Below, piece by piece: positions 1 through 8,272 of a stretch of DNA of 39,741 nt. A program made the position numbers and the translations under genes. Below the pieces are notes generated by a model. That model did no database searches, had not been told where the DNA came from, and saw only the letters and a program-made list of their open reading frames with translations. How positions within the stretch are numbered: position 1 is the stretch's first letter; each line of letters opens with the position of its first letter. Origin of the DNA: Lachnospiraceae bacterium UBA1066 (GTDB lineage: Bacteria > Bacillota > Clostridia > Lachnospirales > Lachnospiraceae); assembly GCA_002316215.1 (NCBI GenBank), contig DCDB01000331.1, positions 1 through 39,741 on the forward strand, read 5' to 3'.

Positions 1-37
1 GCAACATAACAGACATTATGTTGTTTCCCGCCTTCCA

Positions 38-898
38 TCACTCCGGCAAAAGATCCAAATCATTGATTTTGTGCTTATAAAGCCCAATACTATCTGCAGT
101 ATAAATGCGTGTTACATTTATGCTGCTGTGTCCAAGAAGATCGGCAAGAGCAGCGAGATCCCGGGTTTTCTTGTAGAACATTCTCGCGAATAAATGCCGC
201 AGATTATGAGGAAAGATTTTACTGCGGTCCACGCCGGAGTCCTTCTCCAGAGCCTTCATTTCCTTCCATATATTGCTTCGGTTTTTTGACCTTCCTGTCC
301 TGGTGCGAAAGATAATCCCCTGTGTAATTTTTTGCATATTCACAAAGAGAAGTATCTTTTTTTTCAGTTTATCCGGTATAATAATAATCCTGTGTTTCCC
401 TTTATTCAAAATTTCCACGCTGCCTTTTTTTACCCGGTCAACCGTAAAAAAATTCAATTCACTTACTCTTGCACCTGTATAAGCCATTGTTTCCATTACA
501 AGTTCCAACTGTCCCTTTCCCTTTTCTCTGGCGGCATTAATAAGCTTTTTATATTCTGTTTTTGTCATCACCCGGCTCTCAGGAAGAAAAACATTTCGCT
601 GCACCTTCAGCCTTTTAACACGCATAACACCGGCCCCTATAAAAATCAGGAATTGATTCAAGGCAGCCAGCATGGAATTCACGCTTGATGCTGCATAGTT
701 CCGGCACAGCCACTCCTTGTACTCCAATACCGTTTCTTTTCCGATTTCTCTCCGTCCATCCAGAAAACGAACAAATTTTCCGGTATCCGTCAAATATTTC
801 TGTATCGTAGCCTTCGAATTTTCCCTTTCAAACAGATATTCCTTAAAATCATTCAGCGCATTCTCAAAATCAAGTTCAACCTTCTCAATTTTTAACAT
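38..898 (-). CDS. Tyrosine recombinase (XerC/XerD-like integrase)
   Basis: A 286-residue site-specific recombinase that should cut and rejoin DNA through a 3'-phosphotyrosine intermediate. Residues 10-95 form the SAM-like core-binding domain and 105-280 the catalytic domain. The catalytic set is visible: R144 in TGARVSEL, K168 in NKGKHR, H231 and R234 in PHNLRH, H257 in LGHSS and the nucleophile Y266 in TRIYTA. A GAGGAGG ribosome site six bases before the ATG fixes the start. It stands alone at the window edge with no excisionase, phage or transposon genes beside it, so it may be the end of an integrated element lying to the left, or a free-standing recombinase of the kind that inverts promoters. 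No inverted repeats typical of a phase switch were found next to it. The family is sure; the substrate is unknown. Confidence 0.9.
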   Translation of the reverse strand: MLKIEKVELDFENALNDFKEYLFERENSKATIQKYLTDTGKFVRFLDGRREIGKETVLEYKEWLCRNYAASSVNSMLAALNQFLIFIGAGVMRVKRLKVQRNVFLPESRVMTKTEYKKLINAAREKGKGQLELVMETMAYTGARVSELNFFTVDRVKKGSVEILNKGKHRIIIIPDKLKKKILLFVNMQKITQGIIFRTRTGRSKNRSNIWKEMKALEKDSGVDRSKIFPHNLRHLFARMFYKKTRDLAALADLLGHSSINVTRIYTADSIGLYKHKINDLDLLPE

Positions 899-1078
899 CT
901 TTTTCCTCCTCTAATCTGTCTTTTATTGTTCTATGGAAATTGGATCATTTAACAAGGCAGATTAAACAGACAATCAGGAAAAACAGCCGCGGCTGCAGAT
1001 ATGTCAAAGAGGAGCTTGTAATGATTCGTTAAAAACAGGACTTTCTTCTTAGAAACGTGCGCCGCCGGGCGCACACCT

Positions 1079-1119
1079 AAAAAAGGCAGTCAGCCTAAAA
1101 ACGGCCGACTGCCTTTTTT
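1079..1119 (-). terminator. Rho-independent terminator, bidirectional
   Basis: A 13-bp perfect stem (1079-1091 with 1107-1119) is built on GGCAGTC/GACTGCC and flanked by six A on the left and six T on the right, so it can end transcription in both directions. It lies two bases past the stop of the superoxide reductase gene and insulates it from the integrase. A second GC-rich hairpin (GTGCGCC-GCCG-GGCGCAC, 1057-1074) follows directly on the minus strand. The remaining 899-1056 holds only a 12-bp palindrome (CAGCCGCGGCTG, 984-995) and no gene. Confidence 0.88.
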
Positions 1120-1120
1120 C

Positions 1121-1492
1121 TCAGTTTGATTTCCAAAGTCCGTGCTTATTGCAATACGCATAAGCTGCAACAAGCTCATCACTCTCCTGTATCGTGAAAT
1201 CAGCGCTTGGTGCATCGCCGGGTTTCAGCGTCTTTCTCTGGCGTCCGTCTTTTGTCTCAATCATGATCCACTCGATATAATGGTCTTCCGCCATCGGATG
1301 ATCTACAGAACCGACCTTGACAAGGATTTCCGTCCCATTTGCCTGAACAACCGGTACATGTTTTTCCTGGGCTGCATCCGTCGTATTCGGAACAATTTCC
1401 GTCATCGGCTTTCCGCAGCAGGACAGCGTTCCGCCGCCTTCTTTCATAAGAGCCACCATATTTCCGCAAGTCTGGCAAAGATAGAATTTCAT
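1121..1492 (-). CDS. dfx: Desulfoferrodoxin / superoxide reductase
   Basis: A 123-residue cytoplasmic non-haem iron protein that reduces superoxide to hydrogen peroxide without making oxygen, as is usual in anaerobes. The N-terminal desulforedoxin centre has C6, C9, C25 and C26 (CQTC and SCCGKP). The neelaredoxin-type catalytic iron site has H45 in EKHVPV, H65 and H71 in DHPMAEDHYIEW, and C114 and H117 in CNKHGLW; E43-K44 match the family's Glu-Lys pair next to the iron. Length is standard for class I desulfoferrodoxins. The start follows AAGGAGG by nine bases. The gene has its own promoter and terminator, so it is a single transcription unit at the end of the glycan operon. Confidence 0.95.
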   Translation of the reverse strand: MKFYLCQTCGNMVALMKEGGGTLSCCGKPMTEIVPNTTDAAQEKHVPVVQANGTEILVKVGSVDHPMAEDHYIEWIMIETKDGRQRKTLKPGDAPSADFTIQESDELVAAYAYCNKHGLWKSN

Positions 1493-1538
1493 TTTCCAAT
1501 TCCTCCTTTTAACAAACGGTCACATAAGTAACAATTTA

Positions 1539-1567
1539 ATTATAGCAGAATCGGACGATGCTTACAA
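1539..1567 (-). promoter_or_regulatory. Sigma-A type promoter of the superoxide reductase gene
   Basis: On the minus strand TTGTAA (1562-1567) and a perfect TATAAT (1539-1544) are 17 bases apart, and TGC precedes the -10 box (extended -10). The predicted start is about 40 bases before the ATG. Confidence 0.75.
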
Positions 1568-1600
1568 TGCGGTTCATACAGCCACAGTTTACTCCACAGC

Positions 1601-3655
1601 TTACTCCGGTATCCATACCCGCATCCGTCCTGTTTCACGATTGCCCCAGGCATAGTACGGGATAAGGCGGAGCCTGCATTTTCTTTCTTCCGGTTTCTTA
1701 AATGAATAAAGGCCGTCAAACTCTCCTTCCGCTCTTGCATCAAGTTCGAGCGGTACAATTCCTCCGAGCGTCTTCTCATCAAAAGGAAGGACATGGATAC
1801 CGCCGTCCTCTTCTGCACGTATTGAGAATAAATCCGCCTCCTGATCTGCCTGCTCTGCACAATATATGAGAGGTCCTCTCTGGATGGCAACTTTTCCGTT
1901 ATCGGCAGCAGCTGACGGATTTGCATATACTTTATGCGGTTCCATATCGAGTATAACCGTGACCTTTGTTTCCTCCATAAACGGTCCTTTAATATAGGCA
2001 AATCCGTCTTTTATCTCAACGTTCTTTCCGTCGCATGTAACGCGGGTATTCCGGCTCCAGGCAGGAACACGGATGGCAAATGTAAAGCACTTCCCCGGCC
2101 TTTCAGGGATAATGCGGTAAAAAAGATCACCGCCGTACGGATATCCGCCTGTATCTGCCAGAATACGTACTCCGAGATCCGGAAGTTCCAGCCTGCCTGC
2201 CAGATACAGGTTGACGTAAATGGTATCCTTCGTCCGTCCCCAGGCATATTCTGCAAGCGATCCCAAAAGCCTTGCGACATTCGGCGGGCAGCAGGCGCAG
2301 CCGAACCATTTCGGACGTTTCGGAAGGACATGCCGGTGCGTCGGGATCACCCCGGATACCGCAGGATCCACTTCAAGCGGATTCACGTAGAAAAATCTTT
2401 GTCCGTCAAGCTGCATCCCCCCGAGAACACAGTTATAAAGAGCCCGCTCCATTGTGTCCGCATACTCTCCCAGAGGTTCCAGATCAAGCATGCGCCGCGC
2501 AAAGAAAATCAATCCGACAGAAGCACAGGTTTCCGAATAAACCGTATCATTCGGAAGATTATAATCCGTTGTAAACGCTTCGCCGATATAAGTGGAGCCG
2601 ATGCCGCCTGTGACATACATCTGCTTCGTTGTAATACTCTCATAAAGTGCCCGGCAGGCCTCTGCCATTTCGGCATCTCCCGCTTTTCCATCAGATAAAA
2701 GGCCTGTGCCGCCTGCCGGCTTTGCATCATACGAAAGGCCTGTGCCGCCCGCCGGCTTTGCGTCATCTGAAAGGCCTGTACCGCCTGCCGGCTTTGCGTC
2801 ATCTGAAAAAACTGTGCCGCCTGCCAGCTTTGCATAAGCCGCCATACCCGCATACAGATAAACAGCCCGCACAGCATGCCCGACCGCTTTTCGCTGCTTT
2901 CGCACCGGGGCATAATTTTGTGCATAGTAAGGATCCGTATTGAAAGAAGTGTTCCCAAGCTGCCAGTCTCTTGCCTTGCTTTCCTTCAGGAAATACATCG
3001 GATCCTGCCCGCGTGCATTCAGAAAATGTTCTGCCAGCTGCAGGCATTTTTCTTCACCGGTTGCCTTATACATTCTGAGAAGTGCAAGTTCAATCTCGGG
3101 ATGTCCGCTGTAGCCCGGATTCTTCCGGACAATAAAATGTTCATACAAACAGTCCGCATTTCTCAGCATGATTTGCATAAGTTCATCATTTTCAAGGCAT
3201 TCGTGCCATGCTACGGCCGCTTCCATCATGTGGCCGGCACAATAAAGTTCATGTGCATCCTGAAAGTTCGTAAATTTCCTTTCCGGATATTTCAAAGTAA
3301 AAAAAGTATCCAGATAGCCATCCGGATACTGAGCCTCTCCAATCGTATGGATAAGCTCAAGCGCCCGCTGTTTTAACTCTGCATCCGGAGTCTTCAGCAG
3401 GGAATATGCCGCTGCTTCCAGCCATTTTGCAACATCGCTGTCCTGAAAAACCTCGCCGTAAAACTCCTCTGTCTTCCTGCCTGTTTTCTGGAATCTTGCT
3501 GCTGCCTCGAAATTTGCAGCCGCATGGCTCTTCGCCGCTCCCGGAATCTGATCTTTAATTGCTGCCTCCTGGTAAGGCAGGATGGTACTTGAAAGAAGCT
3601 CTTCCCGCTTTCCGAAAAAAGTATCCTCCATAGTAAAATCTTTTAGAAAATTCAT
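1601..3655 (-). CDS. GH127 beta-L-arabinofuranosidase
   Basis: A 684-residue glycoside hydrolase of the DUF1680/GH127 family, which uses a zinc-held cysteine nucleophile to release beta-linked L-arabinofuranose. The metal/catalytic residues are visible: E376 and C378 in SETCASV, and C455 and C456 in FGCACCPPN. From memory of Bifidobacterium HypBA1 (E338, C340, C417, C418) the spacing is identical with an offset of 38. The extra length over HypBA1 is mostly a 12-residue tandem repeat at 276-323. There is no signal peptide, so it should act on imported oligosaccharides. The start overlaps the upstream yesL-like stop (ATGA), and AAGGAGG lies inside the last yesL codons. It is the last gene of the ABC/GH31 operon; no terminator is visible behind it, so reading through into the superoxide reductase gene is possible. 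Confidence 0.9.
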   Translation of the reverse strand: MNFLKDFTMEDTFFGKREELLSSTILPYQEAAIKDQIPGAAKSHAAANFEAAARFQKTGRKTEEFYGEVFQDSDVAKWLEAAAYSLLKTPDAELKQRALELIHTIGEAQYPDGYLDTFFTLKYPERKFTNFQDAHELYCAGHMMEAAVAWHECLENDELMQIMLRNADCLYEHFIVRKNPGYSGHPEIELALLRMYKATGEEKCLQLAEHFLNARGQDPMYFLKESKARDWQLGNTSFNTDPYYAQNYAPVRKQRKAVGHAVRAVYLYAGMAAYAKLAGGTVFSDDAKPAGGTGLSDDAKPAGGTGLSYDAKPAGGTGLLSDGKAGDAEMAEACRALYESITTKQMYVTGGIGSTYIGEAFTTDYNLPNDTVYSETCASVGLIFFARRMLDLEPLGEYADTMERALYNCVLGGMQLDGQRFFYVNPLEVDPAVSGVIPTHRHVLPKRPKWFGCACCPPNVARLLGSLAEYAWGRTKDTIYVNLYLAGRLELPDLGVRILADTGGYPYGGDLFYRIIPERPGKCFTFAIRVPAWSRNTRVTCDGKNVEIKDGFAYIKGPFMEETKVTVILDMEPHKVYANPSAAADNGKVAIQRGPLIYCAEQADQEADLFSIRAEEDGGIHVLPFDEKTLGGIVPLELDARAEGEFDGLYSFKKPEERKCRLRLIPYYAWGNRETGRMRVWIPE
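2687..2830 (-). repeat. 36-bp coding minisatellite, four units, within GH127
   Basis: Four consecutive 36-bp units keep the frame and encode variants of KPAGGTGLSDDA (residues 276-287, 288-299, 300-311, 312-323). The two central units are almost identical in DNA and the outer ones have drifted. The array sits between two helices of the barrel, before the ITTKQMYVTGGIGS segment and away from the catalytic cysteines. Confidence 0.92.
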
Positions 3656-4305
3656 TTAACCGCCTCCTTGGTTTTATCTTCCGCTGCGTAACGGGAAACC
3701 ACCTTCTCGGCAAAAAAAGAACCCAGAAGCGAAACAGTCCCCGGTACAAAAAGAATTGTCGGAAGCCATCGGTAGACCAGATAATATCCGGCAGCATGGA
3801 TGGCCACTAGAAGAATTGTCCTTGGAAAGTATCGGAACAAAGAAAAGAGAGCCGCTTTTGTGTACCATCCAAACGGCATCCGATACCTGGAAAGCAGCGG
3901 AAAAACCCAGCAGGCAGCGGAAAGTACGGCAAATGCCAGCAAAAGATACAGCATTGAAAAACCGATTCCGGCATTTCCATCCATCTTTGCATGGATGATA
4001 CCATAATTCCACAGGAAAAGGAATAAAAGCCCAAAGGTTAAAAGTCCGTGCGGAATTCCCTGACGCAAAGAATCCTTAAATGAATGCCAGAAACTCTCCG
4101 TTACAGAAGAAGAATCACCGCGTACTGACTTTATCACCGTATAATAAAGAGCTGCCGAAGCTGCCCCGGCGGTCACAACAAGGAGCGATCCAAGGATCCA
4201 GTAAACACTGACCAGAAGAATATCAAAAGCTTTCTGGGAATAATAATAAAAGCTTCCGTTATAATCAAATGTCTGTCTGATTTTTTCTTTTGTCCCTTTT
4301 CCCAT
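3652..4305 (-). CDS. YesL-like membrane protein (DUF624)
   Basis: A 217-residue integral membrane protein resembling the DUF624/YesL family, usually found beside carbohydrate ABC transporters and YesM/YesN sensor pairs. The exact role is not established. About five hydrophobic segments are seen: the DILLVSVYWILGSLLVVTAG region, the TFGLLFLFLWNY region, MLYLLLAFAVLSAACWVF, ILLVAIHAAGYYLVY and ILFVPGTVSLLGSFF. The chosen ATG follows TGAGGA by eight bases; an ATG eight codons earlier lies inside a large stem-loop and lacks a good ribosome site. The stop overlaps the GH127 start by four bases, which implies translational coupling. Confidence 0.75.
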   Translation of the reverse strand: MGKGTKEKIRQTFDYNGSFYYYSQKAFDILLVSVYWILGSLLVVTAGAASAALYYTVIKSVRGDSSSVTESFWHSFKDSLRQGIPHGLLTFGLLFLFLWNYGIIHAKMDGNAGIGFSMLYLLLAFAVLSAACWVFPLLSRYRMPFGWYTKAALFSLFRYFPRTILLVAIHAAGYYLVYRWLPTILFVPGTVSLLGSFFAEKVVSRYAAEDKTKEAVK

Positions 4306-4325
4306 TTTACAATCCTCATTTACTT

Positions 4326-4383
4326 GCATTCTTATCTGCGCAGACGGCTGCCTTTCGACCGCTTCATGCGCAGCTAAGAATGC
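4326..4383 (-). promoter_or_regulatory. Large intercistronic stem-loop between GH31 and the yesL-like gene
   Basis: GCATTCTTATCTGCGCA (4326-4342) pairs with TGCGCAGCTAAGAATGC (4367-4383): 16 of 17 positions pair around a 24-base loop. It follows the GH31 stop and ends 16 bases before the GAGG of the next gene. There is no T tract on the minus strand, so RNA processing, mRNA protection or partial attenuation is more likely than full termination. Confidence 0.6.
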
Positions 4384-4389
4384 GTTTTC

Positions 4390-6429
4390 TTAGAATGGAT
4401 TTGCTCCGTCCCGGAGGAACAGCGGAATCTCCTCCAACGGAGCCTCTGTACCTATTTCCCGGCCGCCTTCGAAGTTTTCCCTTGTCCATGCATTCGTCCA
4501 GCTGCTGCCTTCCGGCAGGTAAACCGTCATTCTGCGCTGACCCTCTTCCATTACGGGTGCCACAAGAATATCCGGTCCGAACATATACTGACGGTCATTC
4601 TCCCAGCACTTCCCGTCTTCCGGGAAATCATAAAACAGTGGACGCATAACCGGGGTTCCCTTGAGATGTGCCTCTGCCATGAGCTTGGTGATATAGGGCT
4701 TCATTTTCTCCCGAAGTTCCAGAAACTTTTTGCAGATTTCATACACTTCATCCGTATAGCTCCAGACTTCATTCGGCGCACCCGAAAGGCATGCCGCCCC
4801 GCCTGTTGTCCCGACCTGAGGCTGAACCGGCCAGCGATACCCGTGAAGACGCATAACCGGACAGAAGGCACCGTATTCAAACCAGCGGATCAGCACTTCA
4901 TGGAATTTGGGATCCTTCACATTGGCTCCGAAAAAGCCGCCGATATCTGTTGTCCACCACGGAATCCCCGCCATTCCCATATTGAGTCCTGCGGCAAACT
5001 GGTTTCTCAGGCTGGGAAATGAAGACTTAATATCACCCGACCATACAAGTGCTCCGTAACGCTGCGAACCTGCCCAGGCACATCGCAGAAGATTTATAAT
5101 ATTTTCCTGTCCGGCTTCTTTCATCCCGTCAAAGAAAGTCTTCGCATACATGAGCGGATAAATATTGCCCACCTGGACATCCGGCCCCAGAAAATACCTG
5201 TAATTTTCAAAATCATAAACTGAATATTCCGGTTCCGCCTCGTCGAGCCAGAACACTTTCACGCCTTTGTCGTAGTAATTTTTCTTCGCCTTCCCCCAGA
5301 CGTACTTGCGTGCATCCGGATTCGTTGCATCGTAGTGCAGTGTATTTCCCTGGAAATCCATGGAAATCGGAAAGCCCCTGTCGACACGGATCAGATAACC
5401 TTTTCCCATCATTTCATCGAAATTCTCGCTCCTGTAGTCTACGGTCGGCCAGATGGAAACCATAAGCTCGATTCCCATTTCTTTCAGTTCCTGAATCATC
5501 GCATCCGGATCAGGCCAGTAAACCGGATCAAACTTCCACTCGCCCTGAAGAGGCCAGTGAAAAAAGTCTACAACAATAACCGAAATCGGAAGTCCGCGCT
5601 TTTTATACTCCCGTGCTACCGAAAGAAGCTCTTCCTGAGTCTGATAGCGCAGCTTGCACTGCCAGAAGCCCATCGCGAAATCCGGCATCATCGGAACCTT
5701 ACCTGTGACAGAGGCATAAGCTTCTTCGATTTCTGCAGGCGTGTCTCCTGACGTAATCCAATAATCCAGCTTTTTTGTTGAATATGCTTCCCACGTTGTA
5801 ATATTCTTTCCGAAATTTACGCGCCCGACAGCCGGGTTATTCCATAAAAATCCATAGCCGAGTGAAGAAACCATAAACGGAACCGATGCCTGGGAATTGC
5901 GCTGCGCAAGCTCCAGATCCATCCCCTTGAGGTTCAGATACGGTGTCTGATACTGACCCATGCCGAAGATTTTTTCTTCCGGATCCGAAATAAAGCGCAT
6001 GCAAAGCCGATAGTCCCCGCCGATAATCGGTTTGAATTCCCTGGCCTCCACTTCTATGGAACTGCAGGTGCTCCCGTACATATCCTTCCTGTTGCGCACA
6101 TACTCTTCCAGCAGGAGCCTGCCGTCCGCATTCCGGAATTCCAATTTTCCGATCAGATTGATCCTGCAGGTAATTTTCCCATTTGTTATGGAAGCATCAT
6201 AATCATGGATTTCTATTTTGCTGCCGCCTGAGGTACCGGAATCCGGCTGCAGCAGTGCCCAGTCCTCCTGCGGCATCTCCGCCATCTTATGCGACCGCAC
6301 GCGCAGGCTGTTTTCTCCCCAGGGTTCTACCCTCAGGTGTTCTCCATAATAACTGTAAATCAAAGCATTTTTATCTTCTTCAAAGCTTCCGTACATAATC
6401 TTTAATTCATTATGATTAATATCCGACAT
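4390..6429 (-). CDS. GH31 glycosidase, alpha-xylosidase-like
   Basis: A 679-residue retaining alpha-glycosidase of family GH31. The beta-sandwich N-domain covers about 1-235 and the catalytic barrel about 245-590. The nucleophile is D396 in FWLDEAEPE and the acid/base D466 in VWSGDIKSS. The WLDxxEPE form of the nucleophile motif is typical of xyloglucan alpha-xylosidases such as Cellvibrio Xyl31A and Bacteroides BoGH31A, whereas KTDFGERIP marks the YicI type found in the second GH31 of this window. No signal peptide is present, so it should act in the cytoplasm. AAAGGA lies eight bases before the ATG. It is the first enzyme after the permeases. An alpha-glucosidase activity cannot be ruled out from sequence. 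Confidence 0.88.
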   Translation of the reverse strand: MSDINHNELKIMYGSFEEDKNALIYSYYGEHLRVEPWGENSLRVRSHKMAEMPQEDWALLQPDSGTSGGSKIEIHDYDASITNGKITCRINLIGKLEFRNADGRLLLEEYVRNRKDMYGSTCSSIEVEAREFKPIIGGDYRLCMRFISDPEEKIFGMGQYQTPYLNLKGMDLELAQRNSQASVPFMVSSLGYGFLWNNPAVGRVNFGKNITTWEAYSTKKLDYWITSGDTPAEIEEAYASVTGKVPMMPDFAMGFWQCKLRYQTQEELLSVAREYKKRGLPISVIVVDFFHWPLQGEWKFDPVYWPDPDAMIQELKEMGIELMVSIWPTVDYRSENFDEMMGKGYLIRVDRGFPISMDFQGNTLHYDATNPDARKYVWGKAKKNYYDKGVKVFWLDEAEPEYSVYDFENYRYFLGPDVQVGNIYPLMYAKTFFDGMKEAGQENIINLLRCAWAGSQRYGALVWSGDIKSSFPSLRNQFAAGLNMGMAGIPWWTTDIGGFFGANVKDPKFHEVLIRWFEYGAFCPVMRLHGYRWPVQPQVGTTGGAACLSGAPNEVWSYTDEVYEICKKFLELREKMKPYITKLMAEAHLKGTPVMRPLFYDFPEDGKCWENDRQYMFGPDILVAPVMEEGQRRMTVYLPEGSSWTNAWTRENFEGGREIGTEAPLEEIPLFLRDGANPF

Positions 6430-6453
6430 AAAATTATTTCCTTTCTCCGCAAT

Positions 6454-7308
6454 TTACTCTTTTACTGCTCCGGCAGTCAAACCGCCGACGATATATTTCT
6501 GAAGGAAAATAAACATAATCACAACCGGCAGGACAAGAATCGCGCCGTAAGCCATGATGCAATTCCATTTCGTCCCGTATTTGCTCTGGAATTTATGGAT
6601 GTTGGCAGTCAGAGGGCGCATTTCCGGCTTTACATTGAACGTCATGGAAAACATCAGGTCATTCCAGCCATTTAAAAATGAAATAACGACAATCGTTACA
6701 ATTCCTGTCTTTACCGCCGGCACCATGACAAGGAAAAATGACTTTGCAACTCCGCAGCCGTCAATCCTCGCTGCTTCATCAAGCGATACCGGAACGCTTT
6801 TAAAATACGGCCGGAGCGTAATAACGGCAAACGGAATGGAACCAGCCGCAATCGCAATCGTCGGGGCGAAATAGGTTCCGAGAAGATGGATCTTACTGAA
6901 GGTCAGATACATCGGCGTCAGCATCAGCGAAGCCGGAAGCATCTGGGAAACCAGAAATACCAAAAGAAAGGCCTTAAATCCTTTAGGTTTATACCGTCCC
7001 ATTCCGTAAGCTGCGGGAATTCCGAAAACAAGTGTAATAAACATGGTCAGGAAGCCATTGATAAAACTGTTCTTCAGCGAAGCGATAAAGTCTTTATCCT
7101 TCAGGTTTGCGAGCCAGGGATCAATCGTAAACTGATGCGGAAAATACGTAAGTACTTTACCGAATGTTTCCATATCCGATTTAAACGAAATCTGCAGCAT
7201 CCAATAGAGCGGGAACAGGAAAATGACGGCAATGACAACCGACAGCACGCAGCACCAGAAATTCTTCCTTCCGCTCCTCGTATGGAAAAGATATTGAAAT
7301 TTATTCAT
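6454..7308 (-). CDS. Sugar ABC transporter permease, MalG type
   Basis: A 284-residue inner-membrane permease of the carbohydrate-uptake-1 (CUT1) ABC family. Six membrane segments are apparent, starting at about residues 17-37, and the cytoplasmic EAA loop reads DEAARIDGCG, the site that contacts the ATPase. Its start overlaps the stop of the partner permease by four bases. No ATPase gene lies in the operon. This is common for CUT1 systems, which share one MsmX-like ATPase encoded elsewhere. Substrate is inferred from the neighbouring GH31 and GH127 enzymes: a plant oligosaccharide carrying xylose and/or arabinose. Confidence 0.9.
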   Translation of the reverse strand: MNKFQYLFHTRSGRKNFWCCVLSVVIAVIFLFPLYWMLQISFKSDMETFGKVLTYFPHQFTIDPWLANLKDKDFIASLKNSFINGFLTMFITLVFGIPAAYGMGRYKPKGFKAFLLVFLVSQMLPASLMLTPMYLTFSKIHLLGTYFAPTIAIAAGSIPFAVITLRPYFKSVPVSLDEAARIDGCGVAKSFFLVMVPAVKTGIVTIVVISFLNGWNDLMFSMTFNVKPEMRPLTANIHKFQSKYGTKWNCIMAYGAILVLPVVIMFIFLQKYIVGGLTAGAVKE

Positions 7309-8195
7309 GTGTCCTCCTCACCCTTCACAATCAAGCGAAGATAGAACAGCCCTACAATCAGAAGACAGAGGAACAGCACGACTGCGACTGCTGATCCCTT
7401 GGAGAACTGGTACTGGGTAAACGAAAGTGTATAGGAATAGGTTGCCAGCACATCCGTAGAATTGAGGGGGCCGCCTGCTGTCATAATATACATAAGGTCA
7501 AAAGCCCGGAAGGTATAAATGAATCCCAGCATCAGCACTGCAAAAATTGCATCTTTCATCAGCGGCAGCGTGATCTGGAAAAACTGCTGGACCTTCGTTG
7601 CACCGTCAATGGACGAGCTTTCATATACCTCCTGCGGAACATTGGATAATCCGGAAATTAGCAGAAGCATATTGAAAGGGATACCAACCCAGTTGTTCAT
7701 GATGATAACGCCGATCAGGGCTGTAGAGGTCTGGGTCAGCCATTCCGGTCCCGTGATGCCGATCCGTGAAAGCAGGTCGTTGATAAGCCCTGTATTGAGA
7801 AAGATATTCTGTCCAAGAAGACCGGTAACGGACATGGGAATCATATAGCTGACCAGGATCATACCGCGGATCGGGCCTGCAAAAGTAAACTTTTTATAGA
7901 AAAACAGGGCGAATAAAAAGCCGATCGTAAATTGGAAAGCCAGGCAGGCAATCGTAAAAATGAAGGTATTTCGAAGAATCAGCAGGAAGGTTGGATCCGT
8001 AAACAGCTCTTTATAGTTCTGAAAACCTATAAACACTGAAGAACCCGATGCCAGGTTTTTTACGTTTGTATTCTTGAAGCTCAGGACAAAGTTATAAACA
8101 ATCGGATAACCGACAACGACCAGAAGATATATAAAAGCCGGGAGGATAAAAGGATAACATTCTCTGTCCTTACGGCTCCTGATTTGTGTTTTCAA
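7305..8195 (-). CDS. Sugar ABC transporter permease, MalF type
   Basis: A 296-residue permease, partner of the downstream MalG-type protein. It has the usual start FILPAFIYLLVVVGYPI for the first membrane segment and an EAA-type loop with YESSSIDGATKVQQF in place of the common EAARIDGA. The ATG follows GGAGC within the short gap after the solute-binding protein gene. It is separated from that gene by a stem-loop that probably lowers permease output relative to binding protein. Confidence 0.9.
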   Translation of the reverse strand: MKTQIRSRKDRECYPFILPAFIYLLVVVGYPIVYNFVLSFKNTNVKNLASGSSVFIGFQNYKELFTDPTFLLILRNTFIFTIACLAFQFTIGFLFALFFYKKFTFAGPIRGMILVSYMIPMSVTGLLGQNIFLNTGLINDLLSRIGITGPEWLTQTSTALIGVIIMNNWVGIPFNMLLLISGLSNVPQEVYESSSIDGATKVQQFFQITLPLMKDAIFAVLMLGFIYTFRAFDLMYIMTAGGPLNSTDVLATYSYTLSFTQYQFSKGSAVAVVLFLCLLIVGLFYLRLIVKGEEDT

Positions 8196-8219
8196 AAGGA
8201 GCTCCTTTCTTTTTCATAA

Positions 8220-8246
8220 AAGTTGCCGGCTCACCACCGGCAACTT
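8220..8246 (-). promoter_or_regulatory. Stem-loop between binding-protein and permease genes
   Basis: AAGTTGCCGG (8220-8229) pairs perfectly with CCGGCAACTT (8237-8246) around seven bases. On the minus strand only four T follow, so it is a weak terminator or an mRNA stabiliser. Such loops commonly raise binding protein over permease. Confidence 0.65.
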
Positions 8247-8272
8247 CAGAATCCTGTTATAAACAATACGGC

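Noticed and set aside
1934..2698. 254-codon plus-strand open frame opposite GH127
   Set aside because: It is an antisense shadow, Arg/Ile-rich and without domains.
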